Below, one piece after another: positions 10,322 through 19,183 of a DNA stretch of 64,000 bases. The stretch comes from an uncultured Psychroserpens sp. (GTDB lineage: Bacteria; Bacteroidota; Bacteroidia; Flavobacteriales; Flavobacteriaceae). Positions within the stretch are counted from its first letter, which is position 1. Each line of letters starts with the position of its first letter. The notes under the pieces were generated by a model. It saw only the letters and a list, made by a program, of their open reading frames with translations, had not been told where the DNA came from and searched no databases. The position numbers and the translations under genes are program-made. The stretch lies in contig NZ_CANMVN010000001.1 of assembly GCF_947501425.1 (NCBI RefSeq), positions 1 to 64,000 of the forward strand, written 5' to 3'.

Positions 10322-10375
10322 GTTAATTGTTTAATAAATTAGTAATAGTTTTGAATTTTCGATCGTGAAAGTATT

Positions 10376-10400
10376 AAAATTTTGTTAATATCAAAATTTT
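10376..10400. repeat. AT-rich 9-bp inverted repeat upstream of the M43 gene
   Basis: AAAATTTTG and CAAAATTTT are perfect inverted arms around a 7-base spacer, 55-79 bases upstream of the M43 start. Low complexity, so it may be chance. Confidence 0.3.
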
Positions 10401-10441
10401 ACTCAAACGTTTTCGTTGAAGTGCATTCATAAAAAAAATGG

Positions 10442-10460
10442 TTACGGTTTTTCCGTAATT
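10442..10460. promoter_or_regulatory. Shared upstream element, copy 2 (dyad TTACGG-N5-CCGTAA)
   Basis: A perfect 6-bp dyad, TTACGG TTTTT CCGTAA, contains the 15-mer GGTTTTTCCGTAATT also found at 7987-8001. It lies 125 bases before the M43 gene start and about 30 bases before the divergent oligopeptide ABC ATPase start, so it could act on both. The regulator is unknown; a homodimeric DNA-binding protein is inferred from the symmetry. Confidence 0.55.
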
Positions 10461-10488
10461 CAATCACAGAAAATGACTACATTTACTC

Positions 10489-12180
10489 ATGCAGAAGTCT
10501 AAATTACTCAACGTAAAAAACCTATCGATCTCATTTTTTTCAGAAGGTGTTGAAAATGAAATTATTCATGATATTTCTTTTCATTTATACCCAAATGAAA
10601 TATTAGGTGTTGTGGGTGAATCTGGTTCAGGAAAGTCTGTATCCTCTTTAGCGCTTTTAGGTTTACTTCCGAAGCACATTTCAAAAATAACTAAAGGCTC
10701 TATTCTTTTTAATGAACATGATCTAACGACACTTAATCCTAAAGCCTTCCAAAATATAAGAGGAAAGGATATTGCCATGATTTTTCAGGAACCAATGAGT
10801 TCTTTAAATCCTTCAATGACCTGTGGAAATCAAGTCCTCGAAATTTTGCTACAACATACAAGCCTATCCAAATCTGAGGCTAAAACGGAAACCTTATCCT
10901 TATTTGATAAAGTCAAGCTTCCTCAGCCAGAACGTATTTATAAAGCTTATCCTCATGAAATTTCTGGCGGACAAAAACAACGTGTCATGATTGCTATGGC
11001 TATAGCTTGCAAACCAAAAATTTTAATTGCAGACGAACCTACAACAGCTTTAGACGTCACTGTTCAAAAGGAGATCATTGTATTGCTCAAACAACTCCAA
11101 AAGGAAGAACAAATGAGCATTATTTTTATTTCACATGATTTGTCTTTGGTTTCTGAAATAGCCAATCGTATTATAGTAATGTATAAAGGCGCTATTGTAG
11201 AGCAAGGTGATGCTTCACAAATTTTTAAATCTCCTGAGGAATTGTATACAAAAGCTTTGATTAATTCGAGACCTTCAATGGATACCAGATTAAAACAATT
11301 GCCAACCATTGACGACTTTATTAACAATACAGCAAAAACAGAAGTTATCACGAAAGCTGAACGTGAAGAAAAACACAAAACTATTTATGCTCAGGAACCG
11401 CTTCTGGAAGTTATTGATTTGGAAAAAGAATACGTTTCAAAATCGGGATGGTTATCCAAGCCAGAATCTTTTAAAGCTGTTGATCAAGTGTCTTTCAAAT
11501 TATATCAAGGCGAAACCCTAGGTTTAGTAGGTGAGTCTGGATGTGGTAAATCAACATTATCAAATGCTATTTTACAATTAGACAAAGCCACAGCTGGAGC
11601 AATTTTATATAAAGGAAATGATATTACAAAGCTCTCCAATTCTAAAATAAGACAACTTAGAAAAGACATACAAATCATATTTCAAGATCCATATGCATCT
11701 TTAAACCCTAGGCTTACAGTTGGTAACGCGATTATGGAACCTATGAAAGTTCATGGTATTGGATCTTCAGATGAAGATAGAGCTTCCAAAGTTGCTGACT
11801 TGTTACTAAAAGTAGGATTAGACGACACTTATTTTAATCGTTATCCTCATGAATTTTCTGGTGGACAACGTCAACGCATTGGTATTGCCAGAGCAATTGC
11901 TTTAGAACCTCAACTTATTATATGTGATGAATCGGTTTCGGCATTGGACATTTCGGTTCAGGCTCAGGTTTTAAATCTATTGAATGCATTAAAAGAAAAT
12001 TATGGGTTTACCTACATATTCATTTCACACGATCTGGCCGTAGTTAAATATATGTCTGATCAATTAATTGTTATGAATAAAGGTAAGATTGAAGAACTAG
12101 ATGATGCAGATCGTATCTATAACAGTCCGCAAAGAGAATACACTAAAAAACTTATTCATGCCATTCCAAAAGGATTATAG
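10489..12180 (+). CDS. Fused dipeptide/oligopeptide ABC transporter ATP-binding protein (OppD-OppF type)
   Basis: 563 residues with two complete nucleotide-binding domains. Domain 1 has Walker A GESGSGKS (43-50), signature SGGQKQR and Walker B ILIADEP. Domain 2 has Walker A GESGCGKS (about 350), signature SGGQRQR and Walker B LIICDES. Each ends with the oligopeptide-transporter C-terminal segment typical of OppD/DppF. It energises uptake of peptides across the inner membrane. The two ATPases are fused into one chain, as is common in Bacteroidota. No permease or binding protein lies beside it, so partners must be encoded elsewhere. It is divergent from the M43 peptidase gene. Confidence 0.94.
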   Translation: MQKSKLLNVKNLSISFFSEGVENEIIHDISFHLYPNEILGVVGESGSGKSVSSLALLGLLPKHISKITKGSILFNEHDLTTLNPKAFQNIRGKDIAMIFQEPMSSLNPSMTCGNQVLEILLQHTSLSKSEAKTETLSLFDKVKLPQPERIYKAYPHEISGGQKQRVMIAMAIACKPKILIADEPTTALDVTVQKEIIVLLKQLQKEEQMSIIFISHDLSLVSEIANRIIVMYKGAIVEQGDASQIFKSPEELYTKALINSRPSMDTRLKQLPTIDDFINNTAKTEVITKAEREEKHKTIYAQEPLLEVIDLEKEYVSKSGWLSKPESFKAVDQVSFKLYQGETLGLVGESGCGKSTLSNAILQLDKATAGAILYKGNDITKLSNSKIRQLRKDIQIIFQDPYASLNPRLTVGNAIMEPMKVHGIGSSDEDRASKVADLLLKVGLDDTYFNRYPHEFSGGQRQRIGIARAIALEPQLIICDESVSALDISVQAQVLNLLNALKENYGFTYIFISHDLAVVKYMSDQLIVMNKGKIEELDDADRIYNSPQREYTKKLIHAIPKGL

Positions 12181-12279
12181 CATGAATATTTTTTTAGTTA
12201 GAGTTAAGATATTTTTGAGCAATCTTAATGTGTTTTGAAAACCAGCGATAAGCTTGTTTTCTGTAGGTGTAGGTTTTGG

Positions 12280-12342
12280 TAGATTTGGGGCAAAAAAGTT
12301 CATTCGGTTAAAATTTATGATAGATTTGGGGCAAATCATAAA
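12280..12342. repeat. Direct repeat in the 384-base gap after the ABC ATPase
   Basis: TAGATTTGGGGCAAA occurs at 12280-12294 and again at 12321-12335. The second copy is embedded in an inverted repeat TTTATGAT / ATCATAAA (12314-12321, 12335-12342). Apart from this and the terminator near 12516, nothing gene-like is seen between 12181 and 12564. Confidence 0.45.
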
Positions 12343-12514
12343 TGTTAGTAAATAATAAATTTGGTTATTTCGATTTGGTTTCACGAATATGAAACTTATT
12401 TTTAATTTATCAGTTTAAATACACAATAAATCGATGAAATGCATATAATTTTAACATTTTAAGGGCTTAAATTAGAATTTTCTTACAAAATATTACTTCT
12501 TTTAATGTCCAGAA

Positions 12515-12541
12515 ATAAAAAAAGCCACTCGTTAAAGTGGC
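12515..12541 (-). terminator. Intrinsic terminator of scoAB
   Basis: A stem GCCACT / AGTGGC (12524-12529, 12536-12541) is followed on the minus strand by seven T residues, about 25 bases past the scoB stop codon. Confidence 0.8.
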
Positions 12542-12564
12542 ATTATTTTTATCTATTAATTGAA

Positions 12565-13218
12565 TTATAAATTCATTTCTGGGATATCACCATCAACAAT
12601 TAAAGTGCCTTCAGTGGCGTTTTGAATATCTTCAACCGAAACACCAGGAGCACGCTCTAATAATTTAAACCCCTTCTTAGTAACTTCCATAACAGCAAGA
12701 TTAGTGACTACTTTCTTAACACAACCAACACCTGTTAATGGCAATGAGCATCTCTTTAATAATTTAGAAGCTCCAGCTCGATTAGTATGCATCATAGCTA
12801 CGATAATATTTTCGGCACTGGCAACAAGATCCATAGCGCCACCCATACCTTTAACCATCTTTCCTGGTATTTTCCAATTGGCAATATCTCCATTTTCAGA
12901 AACTTCCATCGCACCAAGAATTGTCAAATCAACGTGCTGTCCTCGAATCATAGAAAAACTGGTGGCTGAGTCAAAGAAACTAGCGCCTGGCAATGTCGTT
13001 ATGGTTTGTTTTCCTGCATTAATAATATCTGCATCTTCTTCCCCTTCAAAAGGAAATGGTCCCATTCCAAGCACGCCATTTTCACTTTGAAACTCTACCT
13101 CGATATCGTCTCGTACATAGTTAGCTACTAAAGTAGGTATTCCAATACCAAGATTTACGTAGTAACCATCTCGAACTTCCTTGGCAATGCGTTTTGCAAT
13201 TCCGTTTTTATCTAACAT
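12565..13218 (-). CDS. scoB: 3-oxoacid CoA-transferase subunit B
   Basis: 217 residues, full length for the beta subunit of succinyl-CoA:3-ketoacid CoA-transferase. The catalytic glutamate is Glu46 in the SENGVLG motif, and GIGIPTL and GGAMDLV are also typical. With subunit A it moves CoA from succinyl-CoA to acetoacetate or another 3-oxoacid in the cytosol, feeding ketone-body or branched-chain degradation products into central metabolism. It starts 3 bases after the scoA stop codon, so the two are co-translated. A terminator follows. Confidence 0.95.
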   Translation of the reverse strand: MLDKNGIAKRIAKEVRDGYYVNLGIGIPTLVANYVRDDIEVEFQSENGVLGMGPFPFEGEEDADIINAGKQTITTLPGASFFDSATSFSMIRGQHVDLTILGAMEVSENGDIANWKIPGKMVKGMGGAMDLVASAENIIVAMMHTNRAGASKLLKRCSLPLTGVGCVKKVVTNLAVMEVTKKGFKLLERAPGVSVEDIQNATEGTLIVDGDIPEMNL

Positions 13219-13220
13219 AA

Positions 13221-13922
13221 TTAATCTCTTTGTCTCACTGTTCGTTGTTCTATTCTTTTTTCGTAGCGTTCTCCTTGAAAGATCCGCTTTACAAATATCC
13301 CTGGAATATGGATTTGATTTGGATCTAATGTCCCAACAGGCACCAACTCTTCCACTTCAGCAACTGTAATTTTCGCAGCCCCACACATATTAGGATTGAA
13401 ATTACGAGCTGTACCTTTAAATATTAAGTTACCTGCCTCATCACCTTTCCACGCTTTTACAAAGGCAAAATCTGCTTTGAATGCGTATTCTAATACATAC
13501 ATTTTACCATCAAATTCTCGCGTTTCTTTACCTTCTGCAACTTCGGTACCATATCCAGCAGGTGTGTAGATTGCAGGAAAACCAGCTTGTGCAGCTCGGC
13601 ATCGTTCGGCAAGTGTTCCTTGTGGGATTAACTCTACATCCAACTCACCAGATAACATCTGACGTTCAAATTCGTCGTTTTCACCAACGTAGGAAGAGGT
13701 CATCTTATCAATTTGCTTTCCTTGTAATAGTAAACCCAAACCAAAATCGTCTACACCTGCATTATTAGAAATACATTTAAGACCTTTAACGCCAAGGCGT
13801 ACTAATTCTGCAATAGAATTTTCTGGTATTCCTGAAAGACCAAAACCACCAAACATAAAGGTCATATTATCTTTTACACCTTCTAGTGCGTCTTGAACAT
13901 TAGCTACTTTTTTACTAATCAT
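13221..13922 (-). CDS. scoA: 3-oxoacid CoA-transferase subunit A
   Basis: 233 residues, full length for the alpha subunit. The glycine-rich CoA-binding stretch [11 protein letters not shown] lies at about residues 26-36, and family motifs NNAG and PAGYGTE are present. It forms a heterotetramer with the downstream subunit B. The upstream gap holds the terminator of the divergently numbered but co-directional penicillin-binding protein gene, so scoA needs its own promoter there; none matching the -7 consensus is convincing. Confidence 0.95.
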   Translation of the reverse strand: MISKKVANVQDALEGVKDNMTFMFGGFGLSGIPENSIAELVRLGVKGLKCISNNAGVDDFGLGLLLQGKQIDKMTSSYVGENDEFERQMLSGELDVELIPQGTLAERCRAAQAGFPAIYTPAGYGTEVAEGKETREFDGKMYVLEYAFKADFAFVKAWKGDEAGNLIFKGTARNFNPNMCGAAKITVAEVEELVPVGTLDPNQIHIPGIFVKRIFQGERYEKRIEQRTVRQRD

Positions 13923-13954
13923 TTGTATTTATTTTAGCATTGGAAATTTACGAA

Positions 13955-13982
13955 ATAAAAAAGCCATTCAAAAGTGAATGGC
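13955..13982 (-). terminator. Intrinsic terminator of the penicillin-binding protein gene
   Basis: A perfect 8-bp stem GCCATTCA / TGAATGGC with a 4-base loop is followed on the minus strand by six T residues. Confidence 0.85.
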
Positions 13983-14008
13983 TTGAGATTTTTATACCTT
14001 TAAAGCAC

Positions 14009-14040
14009 AGGCATGAGATTCCTCGTGCCTCGGAATGACA
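14009..14040. repeat. REP-like palindromic element
   Basis: Nested inverted repeats: AGGCATGAG pairs with CTCGTGCCT (one wobble) across ATTC, followed by GGAATGACA. The layout GATTCC...GGAATGA resembles dispersed palindromes common in flavobacterial genomes. A related hairpin sits before trpS at 25356. Confidence 0.5.
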
Positions 14041-14045
14041 AACTC

Positions 14046-16406
14046 TTAAAAGTCGATAACGTCATCTAGCACATCGCTAGGACCTGTACCATCATCTCCA
14101 TTGCCTTTCCATTTATCACAATCCACTTCTATAGATAGATTATTAGGTTTTTCAAAATTACCTTTAGAAACCCCTAGTTCTTCATCGGCATAACAGGCTT
14201 TCATATACAAGCCCCAAATTGGCAAGGCCATAGAAGCTCCTTGTCCATAATCTATGGTTTTAAAATGTGCTGCTCTATCTTCTGCACCAACCCAAACACC
14301 TGTAACTAAATTTGGCACCATTCCCATAAACCATCCATCCGATTGGTTTTGAGTGGTTCCAGTTTTTCCAGCTATAGGATTATTTAGCTCGTAAGGATAA
14401 CCCGTAATAATTTCTTTATACAAGGTTTGACTTGCTCTCCAACTCCCTCTTAGTCGACTACCAGACCCAGACTCTACAACACCTTGCATTAAATTTACAG
14501 TAGTATAGGCCACCTCAGCACTCAAAACGTCTTTAGTTTCTGGTGTAAACTGGTATAATACTGTTCCGTTCTTATCTTCTATACGTGTCACCATTACTGG
14601 TTTATTATACACTCCTTTATTAGCAAATGTTGCATAGGCTGCAACCATTTCATATACACTAATATCAGGTGTACCTAATGCAATTGCTGGAACTGGAGGA
14701 ATTTCAGATTCGATCCCTAAATTTTTAGCCATGTCAACGACAGGCTCTGGACCTACTTTATCCATTAATCTTGCTGTAGCTGTATTTACTGAATTTCCTA
14801 GTGCAGCCTTTAAAGTTAAGAATCCATCATAACGACCGGAAGAGTTTTTAGCCGTCCATGGTTCTGGATTCCCATACTTTCCTGCTTCGATTGTAATTTG
14901 TTGTCTAGGAATAGTATCGCAAGGCGATAAGTGTAATTGATCAATTGCTGTGGCATATACAAAAGGCTTGAATGTAGAACCTACCTGACGCTTTCCTTGC
15001 TTAACATGATCATACTGAAAGTGTCTGTAATTCATACCACCAACCCAGGCTTTTACATGTCCAGTTTGTGGATCCATAGACATCATACCAGGTTGTAAGA
15101 ACGACTTATAATAACGCATAGAATCAATAGGTTTCATAACCGTATCGATTTCACTTGGTTGTCCATCTTTCCAAGCAAAAATGCGCATTTGTACTGGGTT
15201 ATTAAATGATGCTCTTATTTCTTTTTCAGACTTGCCTGCAGCTTTCATCTTTCGCCAACGTTCAGAACGCGGCATACTTTTTTGCATTAAATCCTCAATC
15301 TCATCTTTATCTAATTCTAAAAATGGTGCTGTTGGATTTCGCTTAGGCGTGTTCTGATTATCAAATTCTGCTTGAAGTCGAGGCATATGAAGTGCTACAG
15401 CGTCTTCAGCATATTTTTGCATTCTAGAATCTATAGTTGTGTAAATCTTGAGTCCGTCATTATACAAGTTATATTTTGAACCATCTGGTTTTGGGTTGTT
15501 TTTAATCCACTGTTTCATAAACTTATCAAGATAGGCTCTAAAATAGGTTGCTGTACCTTCACGATGAGACTCTGGTGAAAAGTTTAAATCTAATTCTGTG
15601 TCTTGAAGACTATCTTTAGTGACTTCTGAAATGTACTCGTATTTGTACATTTGAGCCAAAACAACATTTCGTCTATTCTTTACTCCAACAGGGTTTCGGG
15701 ATGGAATTGGGTTGTACAAAGAAGAGTTTTTAAACATCCCAACCAGCATGGCAGATTCTTTCAGATTGAGATCTTTTGGTTCTTTTCCGAAGTAGATACG
15801 AGATGCACTTCTAATCCCATCGGCATTATTTCCGAAGTCATAAATATTGAAGTACATGGCAATGATTTCCTCTTTTGTGTACTGACGTTCCAAACGAATA
15901 GCAATCACCCATTCTCTTACCTTTTGAAACAAACGTTGAAATTTATTTGAAGAGACCTGCTTTGTAAATAATTGTTTTGCCAATTGCTGAGAGATTGTAC
16001 TGGCTCCTCCTCCTCTTCCAAATTTTGAAATGGCTCTCATAGTACCTCTGAAATCGATACCTGAGTGATCGTAATATCGGATATCTTCAGTAGCTACTAA
16101 GGCGTCTACCAATTGTTTTGGTAACTCTTCATAATCTACAGGAGTTCTATTATCATCTAGATAAAACTTTCCTAGGGTTTTATTATCTGAAGAGATGATC
16201 TCTGTTGCTAAAAACGTTTTTGGGTTTTCTAAAATGGTATGGTCAGGCATATCGCCTAAAAGACCCCATGATGCTAAAAGGAACAAAGAAAAGAAAGCGA
16301 TAACGCCTCCTGCGAAGATCATCCAAAATCGTCTGATATATTTTGAGAAATCCTGAACTGATTTCTTTGGAGCAGGTTTCTTTTTTGCTACTGTTTTTTT
16401 TGCCAT
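14046..16406 (-). CDS. Class A penicillin-binding protein 1A (peptidoglycan glycosyltransferase/transpeptidase)
   Basis: 786 residues from ATG at 16406; an upstream TTG would add only two residues. A Lys/Pro-rich cytoplasmic tail is followed by one membrane helix (about 28-50). The glycosyltransferase domain has ATEDIRYYDHSGID and STISQQLAKQLF. The transpeptidase domain has the active-site serine in STFK (Ser477), the GNSVNTA motif and KTGTTQNQSDGWF. It polymerises and cross-links peptidoglycan at the inner membrane. The start lies 2 bases after the gldH stop, in a ricT-like-gldH-PBP operon closed by a terminator. Confidence 0.95.
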   Translation of the reverse strand: MAKKTVAKKKPAPKKSVQDFSKYIRRFWMIFAGGVIAFFSLFLLASWGLLGDMPDHTILENPKTFLATEIISSDNKTLGKFYLDDNRTPVDYEELPKQLVDALVATEDIRYYDHSGIDFRGTMRAISKFGRGGGASTISQQLAKQLFTKQVSSNKFQRLFQKVREWVIAIRLERQYTKEEIIAMYFNIYDFGNNADGIRSASRIYFGKEPKDLNLKESAMLVGMFKNSSLYNPIPSRNPVGVKNRRNVVLAQMYKYEYISEVTKDSLQDTELDLNFSPESHREGTATYFRAYLDKFMKQWIKNNPKPDGSKYNLYNDGLKIYTTIDSRMQKYAEDAVALHMPRLQAEFDNQNTPKRNPTAPFLELDKDEIEDLMQKSMPRSERWRKMKAAGKSEKEIRASFNNPVQMRIFAWKDGQPSEIDTVMKPIDSMRYYKSFLQPGMMSMDPQTGHVKAWVGGMNYRHFQYDHVKQGKRQVGSTFKPFVYATAIDQLHLSPCDTIPRQQITIEAGKYGNPEPWTAKNSSGRYDGFLTLKAALGNSVNTATARLMDKVGPEPVVDMAKNLGIESEIPPVPAIALGTPDISVYEMVAAYATFANKGVYNKPVMVTRIEDKNGTVLYQFTPETKDVLSAEVAYTTVNLMQGVVESGSGSRLRGSWRASQTLYKEIITGYPYELNNPIAGKTGTTQNQSDGWFMGMVPNLVTGVWVGAEDRAAHFKTIDYGQGASMALPIWGLYMKACYADEELGVSKGNFEKPNNLSIEVDCDKWKGNGDDGTGPSDVLDDVIDF

Positions 16407-16408
16407 AA

Positions 16409-16912
16409 TCAATTTGTTTGCGAATGCTCTATTCTAAAACCGACATCTGTGATGCCTTCTAATTTATCAATGCCATCAACACTCCCGTTCTGTCTCATAG
16501 CATGTTGTATGTTAACGGTATACTCTCCAGATTCATCAAAAACGAAAGGTTCATCGTAACCTTTATACCATAATTTATTTTCTTTTACATCGGTAAACCC
16601 TGTACCTAGGAATGTGCCGTCAGGATTTGCCATTTTGTATTCTAATGTATCTTTTAATGTCTTTCCGTTAGGATAGTTAAGCTCTACGATTAGAAACAAA
16701 TTACTGTACTTATAATCTTCTGTATTTCTTAAGTTAACAAACAAACCATAAGCGTTTGTTGTGTCTGGAGGTGTTATCTTAAACTCAACTTTACTGTCTT
16801 TGTCCCATTGACCTGGTACCGACTTATATTCATCAAATACACGATTAGAATCACAAGAGATCATTGTGATCAGAAAAAGTAAACAAATGAACCAATACTT
16901 ATTTCTTTGCAT
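16409..16912 (-). CDS. gldH: Gliding motility lipoprotein GldH
   Basis: 167 residues. I chose ATG at 16912 because it opens a lipoprotein signal (YWFICLLFLITMISC); a longer reading back to 16990 would lie inside the upstream gene. The first mature residues after the lipidated Cys (DSNRVFDEYKSVPGQW) are typical of GldH, which is needed for gliding in Flavobacterium and is linked to T9SS function. The start overlaps the end of the PSP1 gene by 14 bases, and the penicillin-binding protein follows at 2 bases, so one transcript is likely. Confidence 0.88.
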   Translation of the reverse strand: MQRNKYWFICLLFLITMISCDSNRVFDEYKSVPGQWDKDSKVEFKITPPDTTNAYGLFVNLRNTEDYKYSNLFLIVELNYPNGKTLKDTLEYKMANPDGTFLGTGFTDVKENKLWYKGYDEPFVFDESGEYTVNIQHAMRQNGSVDGIDKLEGITDVGFRIEHSQTN

Positions 16913-18074
16913 TGTTATTATTTTGTTTATGACGTCGTCTTTGTTTCCCTCTATTATTTTTACGTTTGTTTTTTCGTTTTGGATTATCAAAGCGTGTTAA
17001 ACTATCTTGACCAACAACGTTTTCAAATTCAGTTTTAGTATCTTCAATGAGCTGAGATGCATATTCTTCGAGACTGGCTACTTTTTCTTTTCGCTTATTT
17101 TTTTCTATAATCTCATTGGCTTGGTCAGTGGTAAGTTTATGCCAATTCATCCATTCGCCTTCATAGGCATACCACATATGTCCTTTGAAAATATCAGTCT
17201 TTTGACACACCGCTTTACCCTTTTCGGTATATAATCTAGTTTCGGTTTTTGGAAATGCTTTAAGCGCATCTAGATAAGCATCTAACTCGTAGTTAAGACA
17301 ACATTTAAGTTTACCACATTGACCTGCTAATTTTAAAGGGTTTAACGATAGTTGCTGATAACGCGCTGCAGAAGTACTTACCGATCTAAAATCGGTTAAC
17401 CATGTAGAACAGCATAATTCTCTTCCACAGGAACCAATACCTCCAAGTCGTGCAGCTTCCTGACGAAATCCAACTTGTTTCATTTCGATACGTGTTCTGA
17501 ACTCACGAGCAAAAACCTTGATCAATTCTCTAAAATCAACACGCTCCTCTGCAGTGTAATAAAACGTGGCTTTACTAGCATCGCCTTGATACTCTATATC
17601 TGAGATCTTCATTTTAAGCTTTAGGTCAATAGCAAACTGTCGTGCTTTAACCTTCATCGGCTCTTCTTTATCTCTTGCAGCAGACCAAATATCGATATCT
17701 TTCTGACTTGCCTTCCGATAGATCTTCATGACGGTTTCTTCATCATCAATGTTGATCTTTTTTCGTTTCATTTGAACTCTTACCAATTCACCAGTAAGGG
17801 TAACCATACCAATATCATGACCAGATTTGGCTTGGGTAGCGACGATGTCTCCTATACTTAATGTAAGATTTTCGGTGTTCTTATAATATTGTTTACGTCC
17901 GTTTTTAAAACGAACTTCAACACCTTTAAATGGTTCTTGTCCTTGTGGTAACGACATATTGGCCAACCAATCAAAAACAGTAAGTTTATTGCAGCTATCT
18001 GTACCGCAAGTCCCATTGTTTTTGCATCCTTTTGGTTGTCCATCCTTTCCGGTTGAGCAACTGTTACAACTCAT
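16899..18074 (-). CDS. PSP1 domain protein (RicT/YaaT-like)
   Basis: 391 residues. The N-terminus is Cys-rich (SCNSCSTGKDGQPKGCKNNG) and the central PSP1 core has GIGSCGRELCCSTWL and GQCGKLKCCLNYE, cysteines that in Bacillus RicT take part in an iron-sulfur-containing RNA-processing complex. The C-terminus is a basic Lys/Arg/Asn tail, possibly RNA binding. In Flavobacteriia this gene commonly precedes gldH, as here. A weak -7 element (TATCTTTA, 18140-18147, minus strand) lies about 65 bases upstream. The family is clear; the cellular role in this phylum is not. Confidence 0.9.
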   Translation of the reverse strand: MSCNSCSTGKDGQPKGCKNNGTCGTDSCNKLTVFDWLANMSLPQGQEPFKGVEVRFKNGRKQYYKNTENLTLSIGDIVATQAKSGHDIGMVTLTGELVRVQMKRKKINIDDEETVMKIYRKASQKDIDIWSAARDKEEPMKVKARQFAIDLKLKMKISDIEYQGDASKATFYYTAEERVDFRELIKVFAREFRTRIEMKQVGFRQEAARLGGIGSCGRELCCSTWLTDFRSVSTSAARYQQLSLNPLKLAGQCGKLKCCLNYELDAYLDALKAFPKTETRLYTEKGKAVCQKTDIFKGHMWYAYEGEWMNWHKLTTDQANEIIEKNKRKEKVASLEEYASQLIEDTKTEFENVVGQDSLTRFDNPKRKNKRKNNRGKQRRRHKQNNNNAKK

Positions 18075-18178
18075 GTATTTTATATATAATCCGATAACTC
18101 AATCAGTTACCGAATGACGATTAATATTATTTTCAAACGTAAAGATAACATTAATATAATGACTTAGAAAGACATTAA

Positions 18179-19183
18179 CTAATTAAACTCTATCTCGTAG
18201 TTCAATCTATTGGATAGGGTTTTTAATTCTTTTTTAGACTTGAATATATTACTGAATAATTGTTTGCTCCATCCTATTTCAGTTGAATATTCATTAAACG
18301 TTTGTTCTCTCCATTTGAAACCTTCTTTCCAAAATTTATTTGGCGAAATGTAACAGAATGTATAATCGAAAATTAAACTCGACTGATTGTCGTTAGTGAG
18401 TTCAGACAAACTGTTTGGTGCTAACAATACAATACTATTTTGCTTGCATGTTTCTCTTATGGAGTGTATGAGCTGAGGATAATCATCAGTTAATATTGAA
18501 ATATCAAAATCATTATACTCGGTATTACCAATTTTCTGAATTGGTCGTATTTGGAGAATATCAAAACTTTCAGCATTGAAGTGATTAAAGAAGTCTTTTA
18601 ATTCGTAAAAATTATCCTTGTTGAAGGTATAATTGATCCTGACTTTAAAATCGTAGTGTTTCTTTAGTTTGGCAAAAGCTTTGAAAGCATTATGAAATTT
18701 CTCATAACTGGCTTTTTTCATGAAGCTTTCATAACTCTCCTTAGTAACGCCATGCAGTGATATGGTAAACTCATTAAGCCCAGCTTTTAGTAAGGCTTCA
18801 ATCTTATCTTCGGCAAGAAGGTTTGCATTAGTTGTGATTGAAATATAAGGCACTTTATATTGCTTTCCTAATTCCACAACTTTAACCAGATTTTTATACA
18901 ACGTAGGTTCTGTGCCACAGCCTATCTGAAGTTTTAAAGCTCTTTTAAAAATAGACTTTGCCACCAATTCCAAATCCTCGTCATTAAATTGCCCTTTTAA
19001 GGTTTTAACATAATCTGCGTCTGTAAAATAACACATTTTACAGCGCAGATTACATGCCATGACAGGATCTAAATTGACTGCCAGATAGCGTTTATTAAAC
19101 TTATGCAACAGGTAAAGTCCGAGAAATTTAATTCTATGGCTTTTAATTTTTCTGTTAAGCTGCAAAAGTTTATATATGTTCAT
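18179..19183 (-). CDS. Radical SAM protein of unknown substrate
   Basis: 334 residues. The radical SAM cluster motif CNLRCKMC (Cys44, Cys48, Cys51) lies near the N-terminus, followed by a GCGTEPTL segment in the SAM-binding region and a TIM-barrel-like pattern. The C-terminus lacks an evident full SPASM cysteine set; only isolated cysteines such as FCYISPN are seen. Its ATG abuts the trhO stop codon with no gap, so it is translationally coupled to a tRNA-modifying enzyme. A role in RNA or cofactor modification is possible but not shown. It could also be a peptide-modifying enzyme. Confidence 0.85.
   Translation of the reverse strand: MNIYKLLQLNRKIKSHRIKFLGLYLLHKFNKRYLAVNLDPVMACNLRCKMCYFTDADYVKTLKGQFNDEDLELVAKSIFKRALKLQIGCGTEPTLYKNLVKVVELGKQYKVPYISITTNANLLAEDKIEALLKAGLNEFTISLHGVTKESYESFMKKASYEKFHNAFKAFAKLKKHYDFKVRINYTFNKDNFYELKDFFNHFNAESFDILQIRPIQKIGNTEYNDFDISILTDDYPQLIHSIRETCKQNSIVLLAPNSLSELTNDNQSSLIFDYTFCYISPNKFWKEGFKWREQTFNEYSTEIGWSKQLFSNIFKSKKELKTLSNRLNYEIEFN

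Noticed and set aside
12175-12384. 69-codon minus-strand ORF after the ABC ATPase
   Set aside because: It starts with GTG, overlaps the ATPase stop, has no promoter or recognisable pattern and lies over repeat sequence; I treat the gap as non-coding.
16913-16990. Longer GldH reading from 16990
   Set aside because: It lies inside the PSP1 gene and would destroy the lipoprotein signal that begins at 16912.
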